This document shows positions 7,555-14,601 of a stretch of DNA of 28,588 bases, one piece after another; position 1 is the stretch's first letter, and each line of letters begins with the position of its first letter. The notes below the pieces were generated by a model. It ran no database searches. It was not told the origin of the DNA and saw nothing but the letters and a program-made list of their open reading frames with translations. This DNA is from Acinetobacter sp. (GTDB lineage Bacteria; Pseudomonadota; Gammaproteobacteria; Pseudomonadales; Moraxellaceae), in NCBI GenBank assembly GCA_030152275.1, contig JASLHF010000031.1:1-28588 (forward strand), read 5' to 3'. The translations under genes were made by a program, and so were the position numbers.

Positions 7555-8741
7555 GTGAACAAAATCAAGCAATGCAGCGCCCAGGCCGGGTGATTTTCCA
7601 AGAGCCGCCGCTGCCAAAAGCCAGTTTAGTGATTTGGATTATATGTATCGGCCTGTTAACGATTTTAGTTTGGGCTTGGCTGTTTAAGCTGGAAGAAGTT
7701 TCGACCGGCACTGGTAAAGTTATCCCATCCTCCAAAGAACAGGTCGTTCAGTCCCTTGATGGCGGTATTTTGACGAAACTGAACGTAAAAGAAGGCCAGA
7801 TTGTCAAACAGGGCCAAGTGCTGGCGCAGCTCGATCCAACACGTTTTGAGTCAAATGTAGGTGAAACAGAGTCATTGCTGATGGCGACTAAGGCTACGGC
7901 AGCGCGGTTGCGTGCAGAAACTGCCGGCACACCGCTGAATTTTCCAGCGGATGTTGCAAAAACACCGCAGCTGGTTGCTGAAGAAACTGCGCTATATCAA
8001 TCGCGCCGTGCAAATTTAGAAGAATCACTGTCCGGCTTAAAGCAGGCATTGGTGCTGGTCGAACAGGAATTGGCCATGACTGAGCCGTTGGTAGCCAAAG
8101 GCGCTGCCAGCGAAGTTGAAGTGCTGCGCTTAAAACGTCAGGCCAATGAACTGCGCAATCAAATGAATGATGTGCGTAATCAATATTACGTTAAAGCGCG
8201 TGAAGAATTAGCCAAGGCTAATACAGATATTGAAACCCAGCAGCAAGTGGTGAAGGGTAAAACCGATACGCTTAGCCGCACGGTATTTAAATCACCGGTG
8301 CGCGGTGTAGTCAAAGAAATTGATGTCATGACGCTAGGCGGTGTTGTGCCGCAAAATGGCAAAATAATGACGATTGTTCCATTGGATGAGCAGCTGTTGG
8401 TAGAAGCGCGCATTTCACCCCGCGATATTGCTTTTATCCGTCCCGGTCAGGAAGCGCTGGTTAAAATTACAGCTTATGACTACTCAATTTATGGCGGTTT
8501 AAAGGGTGAAGTTACAGTCATTTCACCAGACACACTGCGTGATGAAGTAAAGCAGGATCAATTTTATTACCGCGCATATATTCGGACTGACAGTGACAAA
8601 TTGGTTAATAAAGCTGGCAAAAGCTTTGCAATTACCCCGGGTATGGTCGCGACAGTCGATATTCGTACTGGTCAGAAAACAGTGCTGGATTACTTAATCA
8701 AGCCATTCAATAAAGCGCGTGAAGCGCTGCGCGAACGTTAA
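7551..8741 (+). CDS. HlyD-family periplasmic adaptor of the type I secretion system (LapC-like)
   Basis: The 396-residue membrane fusion protein links the ABC exporter to the outer-membrane channel. It has a short cytosolic N-terminus, one transmembrane helix (about 24-45, IWIICIGLLTILVWAW), a lipoyl/barrel-sandwich half motif (VQSLDGGILTKLNVKEGQIVK), a coiled-coil hairpin (about 100-240) and a returning lipoyl half (VFKSPVRGVVKEIDVMTLGG). A beta-barrel and C-terminal region follow, with the HlyD-like ITPGMVATVDIRTGQKTVLDYLIKP. Length and motif order match LapC/HlyD. It starts with ATGA overlapping the ABC stop. The stop codon lies within three tandem copies of AACGTT. Confidence 0.93.
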   Translation: MSEQNQAMQRPGRVIFQEPPLPKASLVIWIICIGLLTILVWAWLFKLEEVSTGTGKVIPSSKEQVVQSLDGGILTKLNVKEGQIVKQGQVLAQLDPTRFESNVGETESLLMATKATAARLRAETAGTPLNFPADVAKTPQLVAEETALYQSRRANLEESLSGLKQALVLVEQELAMTEPLVAKGAASEVEVLRLKRQANELRNQMNDVRNQYYVKAREELAKANTDIETQQQVVKGKTDTLSRTVFKSPVRGVVKEIDVMTLGGVVPQNGKIMTIVPLDEQLLVEARISPRDIAFIRPGQEALVKITAYDYSIYGGLKGEVTVISPDTLRDEVKQDQFYYRAYIRTDSDKLVNKAGKSFAITPGMVATVDIRTGQKTVLDYLIKPFNKAREALRER

Positions 8742-8751
8742 CGTTAACGTT
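8734..8751. repeat. Three tandem AACGTT hexamers over the hlyD-like stop codon
   Basis: Three perfect, contiguous copies of the palindromic hexamer AACGTT run from 8734 to 8751 and include the stop codon (8739-8741). The function is unknown; it may be simple slippage expansion. Confidence 0.8.
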
Positions 8752-8895
8752 ATGCTGCCTGTCAGCCGTGGGCTATTTATGGCTGACAGAAGATATTTAA
8801 TCATTATGCAGATGATAAAAGCATCTGCCATGCTCGTATGCGGCTTGTGGAAGCTTTAGCTATTGAACGAGCAGGTTATGAGTTTTGGCTGTTCC

Positions 8896-8923
8896 AAAGC
8901 CTCCAGTCAATGGAGGCTTTTTT
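8896..8923 (+). terminator. Intrinsic terminator downstream of the T1SS operon
   Basis: GCCTCCA (8899-8905) pairs with TGGAGGC (8911-8917) around a five-base loop, followed by six T (8918-8923) and preceded by AAA that can extend the stem. It is the first canonical terminator after the secretion operon, about 155 bases past the stop. Confidence 0.85.
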
Positions 8924-9071
8924 ACACCTATATTGTATTTAGTCTGCGATGCTGTACATGTGCCTTTTCGGATCTCATTTGTATTCTGTATCAACATGGT
9001 CTGATTGCGCGTATATGTCAGTTAAAAATGCACGGCACATTCTAGGGCATAGTTTTCCTGTACAAAACCGC

Positions 9072-9077
9072 TATAAT
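9072..9077 (+). promoter_or_regulatory. Probable -10 element for yigZ
   Basis: A perfect TATAAT sits 30 bases before the chosen yigZ ATG. No good -35 is present at 15-18 bases upstream. Its position argues that a TTG at 9077 cannot be the translation start. Confidence 0.4.
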
Positions 9078-9106
9078 TGAGCCGTTTTGAGCCTGTATAC
9101 ACTTTT

Positions 9107-9694
9107 ATGCCGTTTACGATTGCCAGTCTTGTAAGCTATGAAGAAGACATTAAAAAAAGCCGGTTTCAGGCTATTGCTGCGCCCGTAGAAAATGAACAGG
9201 CAGTTAAAGATTTTTTAGAACAGCACAAAGATCCTAGTACAACGCATCAGTGCTGGGCATGGAAAATTGGACACGCGATACGATTTAATGATGATGGTGA
9301 GCCTTCAGGCACTGCAGGGCGGCCAATATTGGCTGCCATTGAAGGAAATGAGCTGACCAATGTTTTGGTGCTGGTCAACCGCTGGTATGGCGGAATTAAA
9401 TTGGGCACAGGCGGTTTAGTACGTGCCTATGGCGGCAGCACAGGCCAGTGTCTGCTGCTTGCTGAAAAAATTGAATTAATCGAGAAAAAGAAAGTCAGTT
9501 TTTCCTGCCAGTTTAATGAGTGGGCAATTTTTCAATATGAATTAAATCTGCATCAGATTGAATACCAAGAAGATTATCGCGCTGATGGCGTATTTGTTCT
9601 AGCGCAGCTGCAGGTGCATCAAATTGCGCCGCTGGCGCTGAAAATTCAGGACGTAAGCAGAGGGCGTGAAAGTTTACATGTATTAGATGAATAA
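9107..9694 (+). CDS. yigZ: YigZ/IMPACT-family protein
   Basis: This is a 195-residue protein of the UPF0029/IMPACT family, related to E. coli YigZ and to eukaryotic IMPACT, which affects Gcn2-type translational control; the bacterial role is not settled. The N-terminal domain (about 1-125) has the family blocks KKSRFQAIAAPV, HQCWAWKIG, DDGEPSGTAGRPIL and LVNRWYGGIKLGTGGLVRAYG. A smaller C-terminal DUF1949-like region follows. E. coli YigZ is 204-205 aa. The frame is open further up to a TTG at 9077, but that codon overlaps a perfect TATAAT, so I chose the ATG. The acyltransferase gene starts 57 bases after the stop with no terminator between, so the two may be co-transcribed. Confidence 0.92.
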   Translation: MPFTIASLVSYEEDIKKSRFQAIAAPVENEQAVKDFLEQHKDPSTTHQCWAWKIGHAIRFNDDGEPSGTAGRPILAAIEGNELTNVLVLVNRWYGGIKLGTGGLVRAYGGSTGQCLLLAEKIELIEKKKVSFSCQFNEWAIFQYELNLHQIEYQEDYRADGVFVLAQLQVHQIAPLALKIQDVSRGRESLHVLDE

Positions 9695-9751
9695 ATTTGC
9701 AAGTTCTGTTTTGGACTGTAAATAGATGAAGAATCATGGAAGAACCTGCCA

Positions 9752-10393
9752 ATGAATGAACCGGAAATACCCTTGAACAATAATGTAGAACCTTTACTCA
9801 AATACCGTGAGCAGCATAAGCACCGCCTAAATTATATGCCGTGGCTGTATTGGTCGCTGAAACCGAAAAACCGAGGCTGGGCAGAGCAATGGCAGCGGGA
9901 TTATCAGGATTATTTGATGCAGATGGAAACTGTAGAAATTGGCAAAAACTGCTTTATTTCTCCTCTGGCGCATATTTTCGCAGAACCAGGTCGTAAAATT
10001 GTCATTGGCGATAATAGTTTTATAGCAGCAGATTGCACCTTACATGGCCCATTAGAGATCGGTAATGAAGTTGCGATTAACCATCATTGCATTTTGGATG
10101 GCGGCCGTGCGGGCATTAAACTGCATGATCAGGTACGTATTGCGGCTTATTGCCATTTGTATGCGTTTGATCACGGCATGGCGCTGGAACAGCCGATTTA
10201 TCAGCAGGCCGTACGGTCGCGCGGGATAGAGATTGGCCAAGATGTGTGGCTGGGCGCGCATGTAGGCGTTAAAGACGGTATTAGTATTGGCGATCATGCT
10301 GTGATTGGAATGAATAGCATGGTGACTAAAAATATCGAGGCACGTGAGATTGCTGTTGGCAATCCGGCAAAATTTGTGCGCTGGCGTGAATAA
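9752..10393 (+). CDS. Left-handed beta-helix acyltransferase (hexapeptide family)
   Basis: This 213-residue cytoplasmic protein belongs to the maltose/galactoside O-acetyltransferase-like group of trimeric hexapeptide transferases. A polar N-terminal segment of about 60 residues (RLNYMPWLYWSLKPKNRGWAEQW) leads into repeated hexapeptides such as VEIGKN, IVIGDN, LEIGNE, IEIGQD and ISIGDH. H141 in YAFDHG lies where the catalytic histidine of the MAT-type enzymes sits, and the end VGNPAKFVRW is typical. A purine-rich stretch, GGAAG, lies about 10 bases before the ATG. The acceptor cannot be deduced: it could be a sugar, a cell-envelope glycan or an antibiotic-like molecule. The N-terminal region is not the usual MAT leader. 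Confidence 0.85.
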   Translation: MNEPEIPLNNNVEPLLKYREQHKHRLNYMPWLYWSLKPKNRGWAEQWQRDYQDYLMQMETVEIGKNCFISPLAHIFAEPGRKIVIGDNSFIAADCTLHGPLEIGNEVAINHHCILDGGRAGIKLHDQVRIAAYCHLYAFDHGMALEQPIYQQAVRSRGIEIGQDVWLGAHVGVKDGISIGDHAVIGMNSMVTKNIEAREIAVGNPAKFVRWRE

Positions 10394-10709
10394 TTCAGAT
10401 TATAGGTCTCAGATAGTGATAAATTGATTGGATTCAAATGAGCGCATTTTTTGCTAGCTTAGAGCTTGGTTTATAGTTATATACGGTCCTTCAGGCTATT
10501 AAATAAAGCATCTATTAAATTGATTGATGGGCGCTAAATGTCTGTGTCGAGAATAGATAAAGCTAGGGTTAATTCTTTTTTAACTGTGAATGATGGAATT
10601 GAAATACGAAAACTGCTTACAGAAAAGCCTGCCAAGTTTTAAAAACTTATGCTAAGTTAAAAATAACAAACAACTTATAGCCCAGCTATCAAAGAAAGAG
10701 AGGCTAACC
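10394..10709. other. Intergenic region upstream of the universal stress protein gene
   Basis: These 316 AT-rich bases contain no open frame worth calling. No strong terminator for the acyltransferase gene is visible. The 3' part contains a small AAGTTTTAAAAACTT palindrome (10635-10649) and the stress-gene leader, ending in a clear Shine-Dalgarno AGAGAGG (10697-10703). I could not pick a convincing promoter. Confidence 0.6.
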
Positions 10710-11552
10710 ATGAAACGTGTAATTGCCTGTATTGATTCATCTCCATGCATCAATGCGCTCGCCGAAGCAGCTGTTTGGATTGCAAAACAAACACAGCGAG
10801 AACTAGTGCTGCTGCAAGTGCTGGATTATTATCCTGCCAGTTATCATTTGGGGGAAATCAGCGGTGTTATTGGCTTTGAAAGCAATGCTATGCTGCTTAA
10901 AGAACTGGCTGAACTGGAACAAAAGCAAAGTGAATTGGCGCTCGATTACAGCAACAATCTGCTCAATCATATTTCAGCGCTTATTCAAGAGAAACACGGA
11001 TTAAAAGTCAGCCATATTCAAGAAAAAGGCGATTTTTTAGAACAAAGCTTTAATGTATTGCGCTCGGATGACATTGTCGTGATTGGCCGAGTTGGCGAAC
11101 GCTCGGCAGAACGCAATAAGCCTATTGGCAGCAATGTTGAAAACTTTATTCGCGGAGCCAAATGTACGGTGATGACAGTTGGTTCAACTTTTAAACCGCC
11201 AACACGTTTTATATTTGCATATGAATATTCACCAACCTGTGTGGGATTGATGAAACGCGTAGCGCAAAGTGATTTGCTTAAACAGCTGCAGTGCCATTTG
11301 CTGTATGTAGGTGATCATCCTGAAATTTTAAATGAACCAATGCAATACTTAAAAGATGCAGGTTTAAATGTTGTGAGTGAATACCGTTATGGCGATGTAG
11401 CAGAAAACATTCTGCTGTATCAGCAGGAACAGGGAATTCAGTTAATCGTGCTAGGCGCATTTAGCCACAGCAAAATTCATCAATTTTTCTTAGGCAGCAT
11501 CGCAACGACAATCTTTAGAAATTCAGCAGTGCCATTGCTGGTGATGAAATAA
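10710..11552 (+). CDS. Tandem-domain universal stress protein (UspA family)
   Basis: This 280-residue cytoplasmic protein has two fused Usp domains: domain 1 at about 1-158 (MKRVIACIDSS start, GRVGERSAERNKPIGSN at 126-142) and domain 2 at about 165-280 (FIFAYEYSP start, GAFSHSKIHQFFLGS at 249-263). These are the ATP-loop motifs G-x2-G-x9-10-G-S. In domain 2 the second glycine is replaced by S252, and in domain 1 the spacing is ten, so nucleotide binding may be altered. The layout is that of UspE-type tandem proteins, which aid survival under stress. Shine-Dalgarno AGAGAGG ends six bases before the ATG. It converges on the O-methyltransferase gene. Confidence 0.93.
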   Translation: MKRVIACIDSSPCINALAEAAVWIAKQTQRELVLLQVLDYYPASYHLGEISGVIGFESNAMLLKELAELEQKQSELALDYSNNLLNHISALIQEKHGLKVSHIQEKGDFLEQSFNVLRSDDIVVIGRVGERSAERNKPIGSNVENFIRGAKCTVMTVGSTFKPPTRFIFAYEYSPTCVGLMKRVAQSDLLKQLQCHLLYVGDHPEILNEPMQYLKDAGLNVVSEYRYGDVAENILLYQQEQGIQLIVLGAFSHSKIHQFFLGSIATTIFRNSAVPLLVMK

Positions 11553-11584
11553 TAGACAAGATTTAATGGGTGCTGAATAAAGCA

Positions 11585-11619
11585 ACAGAGTTATCCTCAT
11601 TAATTGTGGATAACTCTGT
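11585..11619. terminator. Hairpin between convergent genes, containing a DnaA-box sequence
   Basis: CAGAGTTATCC (11586-11596) and GGATAACTCTG (11608-11618) form an 11-bp stem, extended to 12 by A11585-T11619, with an 11-base loop. It lies between the converging stress-protein and methyltransferase genes, where a shared terminator is expected, but neither side has a strong T run. The right arm includes TTATCCACA on the - strand (11605-11613), a perfect DnaA box. Confidence 0.5.
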
Positions 11620-11687
11620 GACTAATGTTTATAAACCATTGTTTTATATTGAAAATAAAGCAATGATTGATTTTTGTTCTATTTAAA

Positions 11688-12353
11688 TTATTTTACAATT
11701 GCAATAGCAAAACCATCATGTCCTTTGCTTCCTACAGTTTGCAGCGCAGTGCAAGACAGGATGCGCGGATGGTCCTGCATAGCTTTAAACATATCACGGA
11801 TACCTTCAATACTTGGTTTGTGATTTTCCGGATTAAGAATTTCACCTGCACGGATAACATTGTCCAAAACAATAATAGTGCCTGAATGCGACAGGTTTAA
11901 ACTCAGCTCTAAATATTCAGGGTAACTTTGTTTATCTGCATCAATAAAAATAAAGTCAAAAGCTTCAGTGTCTGGCGGCAAAGCGCGAAGTACATCAGCA
12001 GCCCGTCCGCATTTTAGTTCGACAGTTGGTTTCAGTTTGGCGTTATCAATATTTTCCTGACCTAATGACGCATGTGCTTCACGGCCTTCAATAGTCAGAA
12101 TATACCCGTCTTCAGGTAATGCACGCGCCAGCCACATCGTGCTGTAAGCTGCAAACGTGCCCAATTCTAGAATACGTTTGCATTTATTCATCTGGATCAG
12201 CATTTGCAAAAGCATGCCCTGATTCGGTGCAACGGCCAAATGATCTGGATAGCCGCGCTCTTCAGTATGCTTCAGGGTCTGAAGCAAAATAGGATCTTCT
12301 GGAATTAAATGTGAATCAATATAAGCATCAATGTCTGTCCACATTTGCTGCAT
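11688..12353 (-). CDS. Class I SAM-dependent O-methyltransferase
   Basis: This is a 221-residue soluble methyltransferase of the caffeoyl-CoA/catechol O-methyltransferase-like group (Methyltransf_3). Motif I ILELGTFAAYS (61-71) binds SAM, EGRE (89-92) is the acidic loop, and the metal/catalytic block FIFIDADKQ (135-142, D138 and D140) precedes IVLDNV (161-166, D164 and N165). These are the usual divalent-metal ligands. The substrate is unknown in bacteria of this type. A GAGGT Shine-Dalgarno lies nine bases upstream of the ATG, and a candidate promoter lies at 12383-12410. It is a single-gene unit: the upstream lipoprotein gene has its own terminator. Confidence 0.9.
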   Translation of the reverse strand: MQQMWTDIDAYIDSHLIPEDPILLQTLKHTEERGYPDHLAVAPNQGMLLQMLIQMNKCKRILELGTFAAYSTMWLARALPEDGYILTIEGREAHASLGQENIDNAKLKPTVELKCGRAADVLRALPPDTEAFDFIFIDADKQSYPEYLELSLNLSHSGTIIVLDNVIRAGEILNPENHKPSIEGIRDMFKAMQDHPRILSCTALQTVGSKGHDGFAIAIVK

Positions 12354-12382
12354 GGTGTATCTACCTCATTTACGATGCAAGC

Positions 12383-12410
12383 ATTTTAAACCTTTCACAA
12401 AGAAGCGCAA
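12383..12410 (-). promoter_or_regulatory. Putative promoter of the O-methyltransferase gene
   Basis: On the - strand, -35 TTGCGC (12405-12410) and -10 TAAAAT (12383-12388) are separated by 16 bases. The -35 is one arm of a perfect inverted repeat, GCGCAA-TTTT-TTGCGC (12405-12420), which could be an operator. Confidence 0.4.
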
Positions 12411-12442
12411 TTTTTTGCGCATGATTTCATAATGCAGGATAT

Positions 12443-12467
12443 AAAAAAGAGCCTCAGGCGAGGCTCT
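12443..12467 (-). terminator. Intrinsic terminator of the M15-like lipoprotein gene
   Basis: On the - strand, AGAGCCTC and GAGGCTCT (12448-12467) form an 8-bp stem with a four-base loop, followed by six T (A run 12443-12448 on +). It lies between the lipoprotein stop and the methyltransferase promoter. Confidence 0.88.
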
Positions 12468-12523
12468 TGTGGTGTAATGTAATGACATTGTCTGTGCATT
12501 ATTGAATTAAATTTAGTTAAATC

Positions 12524-13246
12524 TTAATAACTGCACATTGAACTATTGCGGCTGTGGTCTGGTCCCCATGTGCGGAAACCTTGTGTATCAATATGAATTT
12601 GTCCGCTTGCATATAAGCCTAAGCCCATATTTAGACTCTGACCATGCTGAGACCAAAATTGGCATAATCTAAATTTGGTATTTTCGATGTAGGCGTAGTC
12701 TTCCGGCTTTGGAAATTCTGGTCCAATACGAAAATCAATTGCAGAGTTATATAGGTGGCGCGATGAATTGGCTCCACCAGCACATTGGTTCAGCGGTAAA
12801 TCTCGATAAACAGACGTAACTTCAAAATCGGGGAGGATATTTGCGGCCACTAAATATTTAAAGACACGCAGTGTAGGTATCTGATTTGACCATAATTCGC
12901 GGTTTGGTACCATGTATTGAGAGCGGCCGCATTTTTGCCAGTCACGTGCGGTACGCATGAGCTCGAAACTTGGGATAATGTTGCCGACGCCATTTTTTTC
13001 TAAGAAGATTTCATATTCGCGAACATTACGTAAATTATCAGCGGCAGCTACCCAGCTATTGTATGCATAAGGCACAGTTTTAGGGGCTGGATGGCGCTCA
13101 AAACTGATTTTTTCCTGCGGGATAAAAATGCGCTTACCATCAGGTGTCATAATGGTTTGGCCTTTTTTAGGCGAGGTGCTGCAGCCGGCTAAAAAAATTA
13201 GAGGAATTGATGCAACTGCAATCAATCCCTTCAAAAAATGCTTCAT
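12524..13246 (-). CDS. Lipoprotein with M15-type D-Ala-D-Ala carboxypeptidase-like domain
   Basis: This 240-residue protein is probably anchored to the membrane and may act on peptidoglycan peptides. The signal peptide MKHFLKGLIAVASIPLIFLAGC ends in a lipobox (LAGC, lipidated C22). The C-terminal half has the zinc-site pattern of M15/VanY-like peptidases: SRHLYNSAID (H164, D171) and QIHID (H218, D220). TSVYRDLPLN before the site fits the same fold. The frame is open four codons further up to a TTG, but the ATG gives a proper signal peptide. Peptidase activity is inferred from the motif, not shown. A terminator follows 56 bases downstream. Confidence 0.85.
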   Translation of the reverse strand: MKHFLKGLIAVASIPLIFLAGCSTSPKKGQTIMTPDGKRIFIPQEKISFERHPAPKTVPYAYNSWVAAADNLRNVREYEIFLEKNGVGNIIPSFELMRTARDWQKCGRSQYMVPNRELWSNQIPTLRVFKYLVAANILPDFEVTSVYRDLPLNQCAGGANSSRHLYNSAIDFRIGPEFPKPEDYAYIENTKFRLCQFWSQHGQSLNMGLGLYASGQIHIDTQGFRTWGPDHSRNSSMCSY

Positions 13247-13340
13247 TATAAAAATCAATTATTTATAAACTCGTTGTATTTTAATCTAAAATCATTGAGA
13301 AAATTTGAAAATATTGCAATGAAATGTGTGCTTTCAGTAT

Positions 13341-13370
13341 AAAAAAAGATCAGCATGGGCTGATCTTTTT
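13341..13370 (-). terminator. Terminator downstream of fdxA (bidirectional sequence)
   Basis: GATCAGC (13348-13354) and GCTGATC (13359-13365) pair around ATGG. Flanking A7 and T5 runs extend the stem and would serve either strand. It ends fdxA on the - strand, 20 bases past the stop. Confidence 0.88.
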
Positions 13371-13389
13371 AAATGAGCAATTTAACAGA

Positions 13390-13713
13390 TTATTTTTCTA
13401 AATATTGAAGTTTATCTGTTTTGCCGTTCCATTCTTCACGGTCTGCAGGCTGGTCGCCGATTTGCGTGATGTTTGGCCATTTTTGCGATAGGTCGGCATT
13501 TAATTCAATAAATACTTCTTGACCTTCCGGCAGCTCGTCTTCTGAGAAAATTGCATTAGCAGGGCATTCAGGCTCACATAGAGCACAATCGATGCATTCA
13601 TCAGGATTAATCACAAGAAAGTTAGGGCCTTCATAGAAACAGTCTACAGGGCAAACTTCAACGCAGTCTTGATATTTACATTTAATACAGTTTTCAGTGA
13701 CAACAAAGGTCAT
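13390..13713 (-). CDS. fdxA: 7Fe ferredoxin FdxA
   Basis: This 107-residue soluble electron carrier has one [3Fe-4S] and one [4Fe-4S] cluster. The cysteines C9, C12, C17, C21, C25, C40, C43, C46 and C50 sit at exactly +1 relative to Azotobacter ferredoxin I. By analogy C9, C17 and C50 would hold the 3Fe cluster and C21, C40, C43 and C46 the 4Fe cluster. The long acidic C-terminal tail (about 55-107) is normal for this family. In Pseudomonas fdxA lies next to mutS; here a catalase gene and about 2 kb of AT-rich sequence separate them. A promoter candidate lies at 13757-13786 and a terminator follows. Confidence 0.95.
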   Translation of the reverse strand: MTFVVTENCIKCKYQDCVEVCPVDCFYEGPNFLVINPDECIDCALCEPECPANAIFSEDELPEGQEVFIELNADLSQKWPNITQIGDQPADREEWNGKTDKLQYLEK

Positions 13714-13756
13714 GGCGACAGCTACCTAAAAATATGGTTCTAATAACTAATGTTGT

Positions 13757-13786
13757 ATTTTAGGCAAAAATGGCAGCAACTAACAA
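13757..13786 (-). promoter_or_regulatory. Putative fdxA promoter
   Basis: On the - strand, -35 TTGTTA (13781-13786) and -10 TAAAAT (13757-13762) are separated by 18 bases. The inferred transcription start would be about 36 bases upstream of the fdxA ATG. Confidence 0.4.
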
Positions 13787-14561
13787 TTCCTTTTATTGAT
13801 ATTTGATATAAATAACTGTGAAACTAAGTTAATCCACTGATATTTAATAGATATAATGTTTGATTCTAACAAAAAACCAGAGAATTAATAGAGCATATAG
13901 AATCTAAAGAAAACAAATACTTAGGGTTATGTTTTGCAGTCTAAAATTATGTTAATTTTACAAATGGGAACTTAATGCAAATATTCACGCTATTCCATTG
14001 AAATTTATGACTGCTTGCGTGCTTTTCCGTCATTTCAGTCGATGCATGACCTGCCACTGATAGGGCTGATTTAGCAATCTTTGGTGTAAAAATAACGATA
14101 ATGCACTCATTTTCTGAAATGATGTTGTTTGCAGTTCAGTCGATCATGGATAGTCATTAGCGTTTTTTAGTGTTTTTAGAGCATTGTGTGATAGGTACTC
14201 TACATTACTTTACGTCCAGTTTGCCTTTTGGAATTTAGACGGCCTTCCAAGTTTTATAGAACAATTCAAAAGAATAAATAATGATTTCAATGTGATTTTT
14301 GCGTGCCAGCACTGATCTTGCTATTGTGAATATGCCCGCATTCCTTTTTGAGCGTAAAGCAGAACAAAAGATACTTGGAGGATTGTAAGAGGAGGTTGAA
14401 CAGTATATCGGGTATAGACGCACGCTCGAAAAAACGATTCAGTAATGCATTGCATTGATGTAAAAGATGATCATTTACTCAATTCTAATGCTAAATTTAT
14501 GGTGGGCTGCAAGGTTTATTTGAAGAATAATTAGTGACTCAAATTAATATATAAAGAAAAG

Positions 14562-14595
14562 CCTAGCAAAAATAAAGCGCTTTATTTTTGCTAGG
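14562..14595 (-). terminator. Catalase terminator: perfect 34-base palindrome
   Basis: The two 17-base halves (14562-14578 and 14579-14595) are exact reverse complements with no spacer, so the hairpin would open a small loop around GCGC. It starts seven bases past the catalase stop, and on the - strand the following sequence is CTTTTC. This is a strong, if short-tailed, terminator. The inner half is almost pure A/T. Confidence 0.8.
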
Positions 14596-14601
14596 TTTTA
14601 A

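Larger units (their letters stand above)
8742..9106. other. Intergenic region between the T1SS operon and yigZ
   Basis: These 365 bases hold three hairpins in a row: CTGTCAGCC/GGCTGACAG (8759-8789, 13-base loop), GCAGATG/CATCTGC (8808-8828) and a true intrinsic terminator (8896-8923). The yigZ promoter region follows. A short frame starting at 8839 reads codon-like but runs through the terminator, so I do not call it a gene. A small RNA ending at the terminator is possible, but no good promoter for one was found. Confidence 0.6.
13714..14601. other. AT-rich non-coding region between catalase and fdxA
   Basis: These 888 bases hold the fdxA promoter region at the left and the catalase terminator palindrome at the right. 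No convincing gene was found. The longest frame is about 62 codons on the - strand (14235-14423) and has no recognisable family or clear Shine-Dalgarno. Two copies of TTCAGTCGAT (14034-14043 and 14135-14144) are 101 bases apart. Frames on + near 14300-14450 read like broken coding sequence but I could not identify them. Confidence 0.6.

Noticed and set aside
8839..8946. Short frame beginning ATG CGG CTT with codon-like composition after the T1SS operon
   Set aside because: It has no Shine-Dalgarno and runs straight through the intrinsic terminator at 8896-8923.
14235..14423. 62-codon open frame on the - strand between the catalase and fdxA genes
   Set aside because: It is short and AT-rich, has no clear ribosome-binding site, and its translation matches no family I recognise.
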